This document shows positions 1 to 8,903 of a DNA stretch of 36,627 nucleotides, in pieces. The stretch is from the NCBI GenBank assembly GCA_016882415.1, contig VGQL01000009.1, positions 1 to 36,627 of the forward strand, in the 5' to 3' direction. Source of the stretch: Cyanobacteria bacterium M_DeepCast_200m_mx_001 (lineage in GTDB: Bacteria; Cyanobacteriota; Cyanobacteriia; PCC-6307; Cyanobiaceae). The position numbers and the translations under genes were made by a program. A model generated the notes under the pieces. The model saw only the letters and a list, made by a program, of their open reading frames with translations. It did no database searches and was not told where the DNA came from. Each line of letters starts with the position of its first letter. The stretch's first letter is position 1.

Positions 1-3
1 GGC

Positions 4-330
4 TCAGGGCTGGGGGTATTTCTTCAGGGCCAGCTGGGTGCAGGCGGTTTTGGCCTGGTGGATGCTCTGCTGGCTGAAGATCTTCTGCACCACACAGGTG
101 CAGGTGAAATCCACCATGCCGGCCGGGGGCACCTTGCCCGCCTGCTCGTAATCCGCCTGCATGGCGGCGGCGCACTTGTTGTAGATCAGCTGCTCGATCA
201 TGCCGGCCTGGGCCGGGCGGGGCAGGCCCAGGGCCAGCAGGCTCAGGGCCAGCAGCCTCAGGGAAAGGGCGGCACCGGGCAGACCCGCAGCGGCGAGGGC
301 GCTGAGGGGTGGCCGCTGGGGGACAGACAA
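4..330 (-). CDS. Small secreted protein with four cysteines, unknown function
   Basis: I do not recognise this family. The reading frame ends at TGA 4-6. The best start I can find is TTG at 330, giving 108 residues; the next ATG lies after the signal peptide, and upstream starts run into dnaG. From the TTG the protein has a long n-region, a Leu/Ala hydrophobic stretch around residues 22-36 and an AQA cleavage site near residue 42, so it should be exported. The mature part is about 66 residues with Cys53, Cys77, Cys79 and Cys97, including a CTC pair, which suggests disulfides or metal binding in the periplasm. It follows the dnaG stop by 38 bases on the same strand and is probably co-transcribed. 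No Shine-Dalgarno is visible and the start is uncertain. Confidence 0.6.
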   Translation of the reverse strand: MSVPQRPPLSALAAAGLPGAALSLRLLALSLLALGLPRPAQAGMIEQLIYNKCAAAMQADYEQAGKVPPAGMVDFTCTCVVQKIFSQQSIHQAKTACTQLALKKYPQP

Positions 331-368
331 CAGGTGGGTCAGGGCGATGGCCCGATTGTGCCCACGGA

Positions 369-2477
369 TCAGGCGGGCAGGGAATCCAGGGGGGCAGCCT
401 CGCCGGCGTCCTGCCGCTGGCGCAGCACGTCCTCGTAGGCGGCCCGGCGCTGGTCGTCGAGGTGGCTGATGTGCTGGCGCTCGTTGTAATAGAGCTCCTG
501 GAAGCGCAGGGCGTCGCTGTTGAGCTCGGCGAACATGGCGTCGATGCGGGTCTCCATGTCGAGGCCGGCGGGGGCCGTAGCGGTGTCCTCCTGCAGCAGC
601 CGGGCGATGCAGCGCTCCAGGGTTTCCAGCCGCTGGGTGCCCCAGGCGTTGAGCAGGTGGCGGCAGCGCTTGAGGCTGCGCTGGCGCTCCAGGGCCGCCG
701 TGGCCCCGCGCAGCTGCAGCTGGGGGTTCTGGAGGGAGAGCCGCTGCACATCCGAGGGCTCCAGCAGCGGCGTCAGGCGCCCCAACAGATCGGGCTGGGC
801 CATCAGCAGCTGATCCGAGAGCAACCGGGGGAGATCCAGGTCCGCCAGATCGTGGCCGGGGTCGGTGCCGCGGTTCACCGCCTCGAGCCGCCCGACGCCG
901 AGGTTGTCCTCCTCGAGGGCGCTGATGGCGGCCCACAGCTGGCGGTGGTGGGAGAGGGCGAAGTCATCGAGTTCCCGGCGCCGCAGCTCGGCGCGGATGC
1001 TGCCGCGATGGCCGGGGCAGTGCAGATAGAGGCGCAGCAGCTCGGCTTCGGCCCGCTCCCGCAGGCCCGCCTCACCGGGCTGCTCCCAGCGCTGGGAGCG
1101 GCCATGCCAGCGTTGGCCCTTCACCTGCTGGCGCAGGTCGTCCTCCAGCTGCAGGGCCAGGCGTGCCTGGCCGCCGCTGAGGCGCTCGGCCACCTGCTGC
1201 AGGTAGCGGGAGCGCACGGCGCTGGCGGGCAACTTGCCCAGCAGCTGCACCAGCTCGCTCACCGACTGCTGGAACTGGTCGGAGCGGGCCAGGTCGCGGC
1301 CCTCCAGCACCTGGTCGATCTGCCAGTCGAGCCACACCGGCGCCTGGTCCAGCAGGGCGCGGTAGTCGCCGGCGCCGTGCTCCTTGAGGAATTCGTCGGG
1401 GTCCTTGCCGGCGGGGAGCTGCAGCACCCGCAGCTCCAGCTGCCCCTGCAGGGCCAGCTGCTCCACCTCACCGATGGCGCGCTGGGCGGCGCGCACGCCG
1501 GCGCGGTCGGTGTCGAAGTTGAGGATCAGGCGCTTGCTGTCGCAGCAGCGGCAGAGCTGGGTGATCTGCTGGCTGCTGAGGGCGGTGCCCAGGGCCGCCA
1601 CGGCATTGGTGATGCCGGCGGCGTGCAGGGCAATCACATCGAAGTAGCCCTCCACCACCACGGCGCGGTCGTCCTTGCGGATGGCGTTGACGGCCTTGTC
1701 GAGGCCGAACAGGTGCTTGCCCTTCTCGAACACCTCCGTTTCCGGGGAGTTGAGGTATTTGGGTTCGGCCCCATCGAGGCTGCGGCCGCCGAAGCCGATG
1801 ATCCGGCCCTGGCGATCGCAGATGGGCACCATCACGCGATGGCGGAAGCGGTCGTAGTAGCCGCGGCTGTCGGTGGCGCTGCTGCCCTTGCGGGGCACCA
1901 CCAGGCCGGCCGCCTCCAGCAGCTCCGGCGCCAGCCCCTCCACCTGGTGCAGATGGCTGAACAGCCCATCCCAGCGCTCGGGGGCGTAGCCGAGGCCGAA
2001 GCCCTCGAGGGTGGTTTCGCTCAGGCCCCGCTGCTCCCGCAGGTAGGCCAGGGCGGGGGCCCCCTCCGGGGTGCGCAGCTGGGCGCGGAACCAGCCGGCC
2101 GCCAGGGCCAGGGCCTTGTGCAGCTGGTCGCGGCGGGAGAGCTGCTGGCGCAGGCGCTCCTGCTGGGGGCCCTCGAGGGTCTCCACCGGCAGCTGGTATT
2201 TGCGGGCCAGCTCCAGCACCACATCGCTGAAGCTCTGGCGCTGGAGCTCCATCAGGAACTTGATGGAATTGCCGCCGGCCCCGCAGGAGAAGCAGTAGTA
2301 GAACTGTTTGGCCGGTGACACCGTCATCGACGGCGATTTGTCGTCGTGGAAGGGACAGATCCCGACGAATTCCCGCCCCTTCTTCTTGAGCACCACGTGC
2401 TCACCCACCACGTCGACGATGTCAGCGCGTTCCTTGACGGCCTCGATCGTGCGGGGGTGGAGCCGGGGAGCTGACAC
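369..2477 (-). CDS. dnaG: DNA primase DnaG
   Basis: DnaG makes the RNA primers for chromosome replication on DnaB-unwound DNA. The protein has 702 residues from a GTG start. The N-terminal zinc-ribbon ligands are Cys41, His44 (CPFH), Cys62 and Cys65 (CFSC). The conserved core EPKYLNSPET follows near residues 238-247. The TOPRIM domain begins near residue 272, with the metal-binding acidic residues Glu276 (VEGYFD) and Asp322/Asp324 (FDTDRAG). The remaining roughly 370 residues are the helical C-terminal region expected to contact DnaB. It is transcribed divergently from the EamA transporter, with only 13 bases between the two starts, so at least one promoter lies inside the neighbouring coding sequence. 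Motifs and length are fully typical. Confidence 0.97.
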   Translation of the reverse strand: MSAPRLHPRTIEAVKERADIVDVVGEHVVLKKKGREFVGICPFHDDKSPSMTVSPAKQFYYCFSCGAGGNSIKFLMELQRQSFSDVVLELARKYQLPVETLEGPQQERLRQQLSRRDQLHKALALAAGWFRAQLRTPEGAPALAYLREQRGLSETTLEGFGLGYAPERWDGLFSHLHQVEGLAPELLEAAGLVVPRKGSSATDSRGYYDRFRHRVMVPICDRQGRIIGFGGRSLDGAEPKYLNSPETEVFEKGKHLFGLDKAVNAIRKDDRAVVVEGYFDVIALHAAGITNAVAALGTALSSQQITQLCRCCDSKRLILNFDTDRAGVRAAQRAIGEVEQLALQGQLELRVLQLPAGKDPDEFLKEHGAGDYRALLDQAPVWLDWQIDQVLEGRDLARSDQFQQSVSELVQLLGKLPASAVRSRYLQQVAERLSGGQARLALQLEDDLRQQVKGQRWHGRSQRWEQPGEAGLRERAEAELLRLYLHCPGHRGSIRAELRRRELDDFALSHHRQLWAAISALEEDNLGVGRLEAVNRGTDPGHDLADLDLPRLLSDQLLMAQPDLLGRLTPLLEPSDVQRLSLQNPQLQLRGATAALERQRSLKRCRHLLNAWGTQRLETLERCIARLLQEDTATAPAGLDMETRIDAMFAELNSDALRFQELYYNERQHISHLDDQRRAAYEDVLRQRQDAGEAAPLDSLPA

Positions 2478-2490
2478 GCTGCGCGCTCAG

Positions 2491-3405
2491 GTGCGGCTTC
2501 AGGATGGCAGGGCTGCCCTGTGGATGCTGTCCAGTGCGCTGAGTTTCAGCCTGATGGGGGTGTGCGTGAAGGCGGTGGGGGACCGCATCCCCGTGGGGGA
2601 GGTGGTGATGGCCCGCTCCGCCGTGAGCCTGCTGCTGAGCGTGGTGATGCTGCGCCAGGCGGGGCTGGAGCCCTGGGGGGAGCGGCGGGGCCTGCTGGTG
2701 CTGCGGGGGGTGATCGGCACCGGCGCCCTGCTGTGCGTGTTTGCGGCCCTGGCCCAGTTGCCCCTGGCGCCGGCCACGGTGCTGCAGTACCTGCAGCCCA
2801 CCTTCACCGCCGTGCTGGCCTGGCTGGTGCTGCGGGAGCGCATCGGCCTGCGCATGCTGCTGGCGGCGCTGCTGGGCTGGCTGGCGGTGCTGGCCCTGAG
2901 CAACCCCCAGGAGCTGATGGGGCTGCTGGGCCCCCTCGGGGCCTGGCTGGGGCAGCGCCAGCAACCGCTGCCCTGGGGCGGGGTGCTGCTGGCCATCGCC
3001 GGAGCCCTGCTGTCGGCCTGCGCCTACGTGAGCGTGCGGGCCCTGGGGCGCACGGAGCACCCGCTGGTGATCGTGTTCTATTTCCCCCTGGTGGGGCTGG
3101 TGCTCACCCTGCCGCTGGTGGCGCTGCAGCCGGTGTGGCCCACCGCCTGGGAGGCCCTGGCCCTGGTGGGGGTGGGGCTGTTCACCCAGCTGGGGCAGAT
3201 CGGGGTCACCAAGGGGCTGCTGGGCATGCCGGCGGGCCGCGCCACCGCCATGAGCTACGGCCAGGTGCCCCTGGCGGCCCTGTGGGGCTGGTGGTTCTTC
3301 CGGGAGCCGCTCGATCCCGACACCGCCGTGGCGGCGGGGCTGGTGCTGGCGGCCACGCTGCTGAGCCTCAGGCGGTCTCGCCCTTCAGGGGCAGGGGATC
3401 GATGA
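2491..3405 (+). CDS. EamA/DMT-family transporter
   Basis: A drug/metabolite-transporter-type membrane protein of 304 residues from GTG 2491; an ATG at 2524 would give 293. It is almost wholly hydrophobic, with about ten predicted membrane segments arranged as two EamA repeats. The first ends with the typical sequence around APATVLQYLQPTFTAVLAW, and the second carries an AMSYGQVPLAALWGW-like segment before the final helix. The substrate cannot be read from the sequence; relatives export amino acids, nucleobases or other small metabolites. The open frame continues upstream to 2308, but that part is antisense to dnaG and lacks transporter character. The last 38 bases overlap the end of the convergent lipoprotein gene. 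Confidence 0.88.
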   Translation: MRLQDGRAALWMLSSALSFSLMGVCVKAVGDRIPVGEVVMARSAVSLLLSVVMLRQAGLEPWGERRGLLVLRGVIGTGALLCVFAALAQLPLAPATVLQYLQPTFTAVLAWLVLRERIGLRMLLAALLGWLAVLALSNPQELMGLLGPLGAWLGQRQQPLPWGGVLLAIAGALLSACAYVSVRALGRTEHPLVIVFYFPLVGLVLTLPLVALQPVWPTAWEALALVGVGLFTQLGQIGVTKGLLGMPAGRATAMSYGQVPLAALWGWWFFREPLDPDTAVAAGLVLAATLLSLRRSRPSGAGDR

Positions 3406-3838
3406 TCCAGTCCTGGGTGGCGCCGTCGGCGCTGCCGGTGGGGCGGGCCAGGCGCCAGCTCTGGCCGCGCTCGCCCCGCTGCAGGTAGAGGTCGAAGGCG
3501 CTGTCCACACGGATCGGGTCGTCCGCCAGGCGCCAGTCGAAGCGGCCGGTGAGGTGCAGGCCGCGGTTGCCGCCGATCTGGAGCCCCTGCTGGGATTCCA
3601 CCCGCACCCGGCTCACCTGGGGCGGGCCGGCGGCCGCCAGGCTGAGGGCATCGGCGATCGAGCGCTGGGTGAGGTCGATCTGCAGGGCCAGGGCGGAGAG
3701 CAGCACCTTCTGGGAGGGCTGCCCCAGGCCGGTGCAGGCGCTGAGGCCCAGCGCCAGCAGCGAAAGGCAGGCCCAGGCCAGGCCCTGACGCCAGCGGGAC
3801 ACCAGGGGGGACAGCAGGGTTGTCAGACCGGGCAGCAT
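3368..3838 (-). CDS. Predicted lipoprotein, unknown function
   Basis: A 156-residue protein starting at ATG 3838. An arginine-containing n-region and a hydrophobic core lead to the lipobox LSAC with Cys35, so it is likely an outer- or inner-membrane-anchored lipoprotein. The mature part begins with a helical segment (about residues 44-75) followed by a beta-rich part with alternating polar and hydrophobic residues, e.g. LHLTGRFDWRLADD. I do not recognise the family. An ATG at 3862 would add eight residues but overlaps the ruvA start. The gene is divergent from ruvA, with 22 bases between starts, and convergent with the EamA gene, with a 38-base tail overlap. It could be a lipid- or complex-binding assembly factor, but nothing in the sequence proves that. 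Confidence 0.75.
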   Translation of the reverse strand: MLPGLTTLLSPLVSRWRQGLAWACLSLLALGLSACTGLGQPSQKVLLSALALQIDLTQRSIADALSLAAAGPPQVSRVRVESQQGLQIGGNRGLHLTGRFDWRLADDPIRVDSAFDLYLQRGERGQSWRLARPTGSADGATQDWIIDPLPLKGETA

Positions 3839-3860
3839 GGGGCACACAACGCGTGCTCCC

Positions 3861-4538
3861 ATGATCGGCTGGCTGCAAGGGCAACTCGCCGATCGCTGGC
3901 AGCAGGCCAGCCGCCACGGGGTGCTGCTGGTGGTGGCGGGGGTGGGCTACGAGCTGCTGTTGGCCAAGCGCCACTGGGAGCGGCTGCCCGCCGGCAGCCC
4001 CGAGCTCACCCTGCATGTGCACCAGGTGATCCGGGAGGACAGCTGGACCCTCTACGGCTTTGACAGCCGCGCCAACCGCGACCTGTTCCGGGAGCTGGTG
4101 GCCGTGAGCGGCGTGGGCCCCCAGATGGCCCTGGGGCTGCTGGGGCAGCTGAGCGCCGAGGAGCTGGTGCGGGCGATCGTGCAGGCGGACCTGCGGCTGC
4201 TGTGCCAGGCCCCGGGCGTGGGCAAGCGCACGGCGGAGCGGCTGTCGGTGGAGCTGCGCACCCGGCTGCAGGAGCGTTTTGGCGCCAGCCTGGCGCTCTC
4301 GGCGGCGGAGCTGGAGGCGGAGGCCCTGGCCTTCGGCGCCGCGGGTGAAGGCGGCGACGCCGGCCTCGATGGGGTGCGCGATGAGCTGCAGCTCACCCTC
4401 ACGGCCCTGGGCTACGAACCCCTGGAGATCAACCGGGCCCTGCGGGCCGTGGCCCAGCTGGGGCAGGCGCCCGCCGGCGATGGCGAGGCCTGGCTGCGGG
4501 AGAGCCTGCGCTGGCTGTCCCGCGGCGAAGCCGCCTGA
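3861..4538 (+). CDS. ruvA: Holliday junction helicase subunit RuvA
   Basis: RuvA binds four-way junctions and loads the RuvB motor for branch migration during recombinational repair. The start is ATG 3861 because the family begins MIGWLQG; an upstream in-frame GTG/ATG region is not conserved in character. The protein has 225 residues. It has an N-terminal OB-fold (residues 1-65), then two helix-hairpin-helix motifs, around VSGVGPQMALGLL and APGVGKRTAERL, and a C-terminal three-helix domain starting near residue 172 (GVRDELQLTLTALGYEPLEI) that normally contacts RuvB. The linker before domain III is Ala/Glu-rich and longer than in E. coli RuvA. rpsO follows 86 bases downstream. Confidence 0.95.
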   Translation: MIGWLQGQLADRWQQASRHGVLLVVAGVGYELLLAKRHWERLPAGSPELTLHVHQVIREDSWTLYGFDSRANRDLFRELVAVSGVGPQMALGLLGQLSAEELVRAIVQADLRLLCQAPGVGKRTAERLSVELRTRLQERFGASLALSAAELEAEALAFGAAGEGGDAGLDGVRDELQLTLTALGYEPLEINRALRAVAQLGQAPAGDGEAWLRESLRWLSRGEAA

Positions 4539-4585
4539 GGGGCCGGCGCCGCGGCGCCCCGGGGGGAGGGCTGACCCCGAGGCGG

Positions 4586-4591
4586 TAAGTT
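4586..4591 (+). promoter_or_regulatory. Candidate -10 element for rpsO-pam68
   Basis: TAAGTT lies 33 bases before the rpsO ATG in an otherwise very GC-rich gap. It fits the TANNNT pattern of cyanobacterial sigma-70-type -10 boxes and would give a leader of about 25 bases. No convincing -35 box is visible. Confidence 0.4.
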
Positions 4592-4624
4592 GGTTGTTTG
4601 CACCGTCAGGGCCCGACGCCGCGC

Positions 4625-4894
4625 ATGTCGCTCGACACCACCAAGAAGCAGGAACTGATCAACGCCCACCAGACCCATGGCACCGACACCGGTTCCGTGG
4701 AAGTTCAGGTGGCGATGCTGAGCGAGCGCATCAGCAAGCTGAGCGGCCATCTGCAGAACAACATCCACGACTTCTCCTCCCGCCAGGGGCTGCTGAAGAT
4801 GATCGGCCGGCGCAAGCGCCTGCTGAGCTACCTGCGCAGCAGCAGCGAGCAGCGCTACTCCTCCCTGATCCAGAAGCTCGGCATCCGCGGCTGA
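4625..4894 (+). CDS. rpsO: 30S ribosomal protein S15
   Basis: S15 binds the central domain of 16S rRNA and nucleates assembly of the small-subunit platform. From ATG 4625 the protein is 89 residues, exactly the usual length; the in-frame codons upstream are not part of the family. The diagnostic sequence is intact: [19 protein letters not shown], then [19 protein letters not shown] and the basic [12 protein letters not shown]. One base separates its stop from the PAM68-like start, so the two are translated from one message. A candidate -10 box lies at 4586-4591. Confidence 0.97.
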   Translation: MSLDTTKKQELINAHQTHGTDTGSVEVQVAMLSERISKLSGHLQNNIHDFSSRQGLLKMIGRRKRLLSYLRSSSEQRYSSLIQKLGIRG

Positions 4895-4895
4895 G

Positions 4896-5315
4896 ATGGC
4901 GGGGAAGGGGAACGGCCGGGCCCGCCAGGGCAGTGGCGGCGGCATCGCGCCCAGCAGCACCCCCTCCCGCGGGCCCGCCGGCAAGCGGGGGCCCCAGGCC
5001 CAGGGCATCCCTCCGGCGGTGGCCAACCGCATGGCCCGGCGCGTGGGCCTCGCCACCGGCATCCCCACGGTGCTGGGGATGGCCACCTTCATCGTGAGCT
5101 ACGTGGTGGTGAGCCGCGGGCTGCTGGACATTCCCCCGGTGGCCACGCTGCTCACCTCCGGCGCCTTCTTCCTGCTGGGGCTGGTGGGCCTCAGCTATGG
5201 CGTGCTCTCCGCCAGCTGGGAAGACCAACCCGGCACCCTGCTGGGGTTTGAGCAGGTGGGGGTGAACATCGGCCGCCTGCGCGGCTCCCTCAAGCGGCCA
5301 CCAGCGGCGAGCTGA
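4896..5315 (+). CDS. PAM68-like photosystem II assembly protein
   Basis: A 139-residue membrane protein of the PAM68/DUF3464 family. The N-terminal 40 residues are a basic, Gly/Ser/Pro-rich tail. The family signature [13 protein letters not shown] follows, then two membrane helices (about 54-73 and 82-104) and the conserved YGVLSASWE motif after the second helix. Family knowledge: PAM68 proteins help chlorophyll-protein assembly of photosystem II, and the cyanobacterial form is reported to associate with ribosomes. The position directly after rpsO, with one base between stop and start, fits that link. The last 26 bases overlap the end of the convergent dnaE gene. Confidence 0.85.
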   Translation: MAGKGNGRARQGSGGGIAPSSTPSRGPAGKRGPQAQGIPPAVANRMARRVGLATGIPTVLGMATFIVSYVVVSRGLLDIPPVATLLTSGAFFLLGLVGLSYGVLSASWEDQPGTLLGFEQVGVNIGRLRGSLKRPPAAS

Positions 5316-8300
5316 GCCGGGCCTGGAAGGCCTGGGCCACCAGGCTGCTGAGGGCGGCGTTGCTGTCGCGCACGCAGAACTGGTGCCCCAGGCGCACGTA
5401 GCGCACCTGGTCCCCCAGGCGCACCATCGCCACCACGGGCACCCGCACCCCCGCCTCATCCTTCTCGGTGCGGTGCTGGGTGAGGCACTCCCGCAGCTTG
5501 TGCTGCACGGCGATGTCACTGGCCTGCTGGGCATCCAGTTCCACCATCAGCACCTGCAGCCGGTCGATCACGCGGCAGTCATCCACGATCAGCTGCACCT
5601 GGTCGTCGCCGCGGCGGTCCACGGAGGCCCAGATCAACAGCCGCGCATCCACCATCAGGTGGTCCGAAAGGCGGGCGTAGGTCTTGGGGAACACCACCGC
5701 CTCGCAGCTGCCGCTGAGGTCTTCGAGCTGCAGCACCGCCATGCGGTCCCCCTTGCGGGTGGTGACGGGCCGCAGGCCCGACACCATGCCCACCACGCTG
5801 ACGCGGGCCTTGTCGTTGAGCTCCTCGAGGCTGCCGAGGCCCACCGGTGAGAGCAGCTGCACCGGGCGGGTGAGCTGCTTGAGGGGGTGGTCGGAGAGGT
5901 AGAAGCCCACCAGCTCCTTCTCCAGCCGCAGCTTTTCGGTGGGGGGGTAATCGGCCACCGGCGCCGCCTTGGGGGCGGTGCTCAGGTCCGATGCCCCGTC
6001 CTCCGGTGCCGCTGTGGCGGCGGCCATCAGGTCGAACAGGTTGCCCTGGCCGCTGGCGCGGTCGCGGGCGCGGGAGGCGGCCCAATCCACGATCAGATCG
6101 AGGTCGGCCATCAGCTGGGCGCGGTTGGCGCCGGGCTCGAGGCCATCGAGGGCGCCGCAGTGGATCAGCGATTCCAGGGAGCGGCGGTTGAGGGTGCTGC
6201 CGGGGATGCGGTCGCACAGATCCGCCAGGGAGCGGAAGGGTCCGTCGCTGCTGCGGGCCTCCAGCAGGGCGCGGATGGCGCCGTCGCCGAGGTTGCGCAC
6301 GGCGGAGAGGCCGAAGAGGATCCGATCGCCGACGGGGGTGAAGTCGATGCCGGAGGCGTTCACATCCGGCGGCATCACCTCGATGCCCATGGCGTTGCAG
6401 TTGGCGATGTAGCGCTGCACCTTGTCGGTGGTGCCGGCGTTCACCGTGAGCAGGGCGGCCATGTAGGCCACCGGGTAGTGGGCCTTGAGGTAGGCGGTCT
6501 GGTAGGTCACCGCGCCATAGGCGGTGGAATGGCTCTTGTTGAAGCAGTATTCGGCGAACAGCACCATCTGCTCGAACAGGGATTCAGCGATGCGCGGGTC
6601 GACGCCCCGTTCGCTGGCCCCCTTCACGAAGATGCTCTGGTGTTTCTCCATCTCGCTCTTCTTCTTCTTGCCCATGGCACGCCGTAGCAGGTCGGCTTCG
6701 CCGAGGGAGTAGCCCGCCAGGTCCTGGGCGATGCGCATGATCTGCTCCTGGTAGACCATGATTCCGTAGGTCTCCCGCAGGATTGGTTCGAGCTTGGCGT
6801 CGGCGAAATCAATCGCCTCGCGGCCGTGCTTGCGGTTGATGAACTTCGGGATCAACCCGGCATCGAGGGGGCCCGGCCGGTAGAGGGCCAGGATCGAGGA
6901 GATGTCCTCCAGGGAGGAGGGCTTGAGGTCGCGCACGATCTGGCGCATGCCGCTGGATTCCAGCTGGAAGATGCCCTCCAGGTCGCCGCGGGCCAGCAGG
7001 CCGTAGGTGCCGGGATCGTTGAGGGGCAGGGCGTCGGGATCGAGCTTCTCGCCGGTGCTCTGCTCCACCAGATCGATGGTCTTGTCGATCATGGTGAGGT
7101 TCTTGAGCCCCAGGAAATCCATCTTCAGCAGGCCCATCGATTCGACGTCCTCCATGAAGTACTGGGTGATCACCTGGCCGTCGTTGTTGCGCTGCAGGGG
7201 CACCACCTCATCGAGGGGATCGGCGGCGATCACCACGCCGGCGGCGTGCACACCGAAGGTCTTGTTGGTGCCCTCGATGCGCATGGCCATGTCCACCCAG
7301 CGCTTCACCTGGGGGTCGTTCTGGTATTTCTCGCGGAACTCCGGCGCCGGCGATTCCTCGCCGATCATCTCCTTGAGCTTGGCGGGCTTGCCGCGCACCA
7401 CGGGGATCAGCTTGGCCAGGCGGTCGGCGTCGCCGTAGGGGATATCGAGCACCCGCGCCACATCCTTGAGCACCGCCTTGGAGGTCATGCGGTTGAAGGT
7501 GATGATCTGGGCCACCTTGTCCTCGCCGTAGCGGCGGGTGACGTAGTCGATCACCTCCCCACGGCGCTCGATGCAGAAGTCGGTGTCAATATCCGGCATC
7601 GACTTGCGTTCCGGATTGAGGAAGCGCTCGAACAGCAGGCCGTTGGTGACCGGATCGATGTTGGTGATGCCCAGGGCGTAGGCCACCAGGGAGCCGGCGG
7701 CGGAGCCGCGGCCCGGCCCCACGGGGATGCCGTTCTCCCGGGCGAAACGGATGTAGTCCCACACCACCAGGAAGTAGGTGGGGAAGCCCATCTGCTCCAT
7801 CACCTGCAGCTCGAAGGCGAGCCGTTCGCCGTAGGTGGGCTCAAAGGGGTCGGCCTCCGCCAGCCCCAGCCGCGCCCGCAGCCCCTGCTCGCTCACCTCC
7901 TGCAGGTAGCTCACCGGGGTGTGGCCCTCGGGGATCGGGAAGCGGGGCATCTGGTAGCGCCCCAGGATGTCGTAGTCCTCCACCTTGTCGGCCACGCGGG
8001 CGGTGTTGGCCACCGCCTCCGCCACCACCGCGGGGTCGAGGTGGTCGGCGAACAGGCCGAGCATCTCCGCCTCCCCCTTGATGTATTCGGTGCCCGTGTA
8101 GCGCAGGCGCTTCTCATCGCTCACGAGCTTGCCGGTGAGGATGCAGAGCAGGGCGTCGTGGGCCTCGGCGTCGTTGCTGGTGAGGTAGTGGGCGTCGTTG
8201 GTGGCCACCAGGGGAATGCCCAGCTCCTGGCTGATGCGCACCAGCTCCACGTTGACGATGCGGTCCTCGGGGGAGCCGTGGTCCTGGATCTCCAGGTAGA

Positions 8301-8820
8301 AGTCGTCGCCGAACACCCCCTGGTACCAGCGGGCCACCTCGCGGGCCACGTCGGGCCGGTTGCGCAGGATCGCCTGGGAGAGCTCGCCACCGAGGCAGGC
8401 GGTGGCCACAATCAACCCCTCGCTGTGGCGCTCGAGGGTGGGCTTGTCGATGCAGGCGCGGGAGAAGATGCCGCGGCCGCGCATGCCGCGCAGGTGGCTG
8501 ATGCTGGTGAGCTTCACCAGGTTGCGGTAGCCGACGGCGTTCTTGGCCAGCACCACCAGGTGGTAGCGGCGCTCCTTCTTGGGGGGATTGGGGTCGTCGA
8601 GGGAGCCGTTGATCACATACATCTCGTTGCCGATGATCGGCTTCACGGATGTGCCCTTGCACAGCTTCAGCAGCTCGATGGCGCCATACATCACCCCGTG
8701 GTCAGTGAGGGCGAGGGCGGGCATGCCCAGCTCCTCGGCCCGCTTCACCATGGCCGGCAGCTGACTGGCCCCATCCAGGAGGCTGTAGTCGCTGTGGTTG
8801 TGGAGCGGAACGAAGGCCAA
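5290..8820 (-). CDS. dnaE: DNA polymerase III alpha subunit, intein-free
   Basis: The catalytic subunit of the replicative polymerase, 1176 residues, apparently starting at TTG 8820 (reads [17 protein letters not shown]). The N-terminal PHP domain is clear ([12 protein letters not shown] at 39-43; a conserved ATNDAHYL near 206). The polymerase active site carries the PDIDTDF motif with Asp410 and Asp412, preceded by [15 protein letters not shown] at 367-381. The C-terminal third has the OB-fold/tau-binding region, including [19 protein letters not shown]. The site where many cyanobacteria carry a split intein (after the Tyr of AEYCFNKSH) is uninterrupted here at Cys759. It lies downstream of gatA, with 83 bases between, and overlaps the pam68 tail by 26 bases. 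Confidence 0.97.
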   Translation of the reverse strand: MAFVPLHNHSDYSLLDGASQLPAMVKRAEELGMPALALTDHGVMYGAIELLKLCKGTSVKPIIGNEMYVINGSLDDPNPPKKERRYHLVVLAKNAVGYRNLVKLTSISHLRGMRGRGIFSRACIDKPTLERHSEGLIVATACLGGELSQAILRNRPDVAREVARWYQGVFGDDFYLEIQDHGSPEDRIVNVELVRISQELGIPLVATNDAHYLTSNDAEAHDALLCILTGKLVSDEKRLRYTGTEYIKGEAEMLGLFADHLDPAVVAEAVANTARVADKVEDYDILGRYQMPRFPIPEGHTPVSYLQEVSEQGLRARLGLAEADPFEPTYGERLAFELQVMEQMGFPTYFLVVWDYIRFARENGIPVGPGRGSAAGSLVAYALGITNIDPVTNGLLFERFLNPERKSMPDIDTDFCIERRGEVIDYVTRRYGEDKVAQIITFNRMTSKAVLKDVARVLDIPYGDADRLAKLIPVVRGKPAKLKEMIGEESPAPEFREKYQNDPQVKRWVDMAMRIEGTNKTFGVHAAGVVIAADPLDEVVPLQRNNDGQVITQYFMEDVESMGLLKMDFLGLKNLTMIDKTIDLVEQSTGEKLDPDALPLNDPGTYGLLARGDLEGIFQLESSGMRQIVRDLKPSSLEDISSILALYRPGPLDAGLIPKFINRKHGREAIDFADAKLEPILRETYGIMVYQEQIMRIAQDLAGYSLGEADLLRRAMGKKKKSEMEKHQSIFVKGASERGVDPRIAESLFEQMVLFAEYCFNKSHSTAYGAVTYQTAYLKAHYPVAYMAALLTVNAGTTDKVQRYIANCNAMGIEVMPPDVNASGIDFTPVGDRILFGLSAVRNLGDGAIRALLEARSSDGPFRSLADLCDRIPGSTLNRRSLESLIHCGALDGLEPGANRAQLMADLDLIVDWAASRARDRASGQGNLFDLMAAATAAPEDGASDLSTAPKAAPVADYPPTEKLRLEKELVGFYLSDHPLKQLTRPVQLLSPVGLGSLEELNDKARVSVVGMVSGLRPVTTRKGDRMAVLQLEDLSGSCEAVVFPKTYARLSDHLMVDARLLIWASVDRRGDDQVQLIVDDCRVIDRLQVLMVELDAQQASDIAVQHKLRECLTQHRTEKDEAGVRVPVVAMVRLGDQVRYVRLGHQFCVRDSNAALSSLVAQAFQARLSSPLVAA

Positions 8821-8872
8821 GGGGAAATCCGCAGCAACCGGGGCAACGGAACCGGTGGTGGGTTCCGGCCCC

Positions 8873-8878
8873 AGGCTA
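8873..8878 (-). promoter_or_regulatory. Candidate -10 element for dnaE
   Basis: On the minus strand TAGCCT sits about 52 bases before the dnaE TTG start, within the 83-base gap after gatA. It matches TANNNT, but no clear -35 is visible. A second similar hexamer, TAGCGT, lies a few bases further upstream. Confidence 0.3.
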
Positions 8879-8903
8879 AGGGCGAAACGCTAGATGTAGT
8901 GCC

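Noticed and set aside
309-2318. 669-residue plus-strand frame opposite dnaG
   Set aside because: Same artefact; His/Gly/Gln-rich, no motif.
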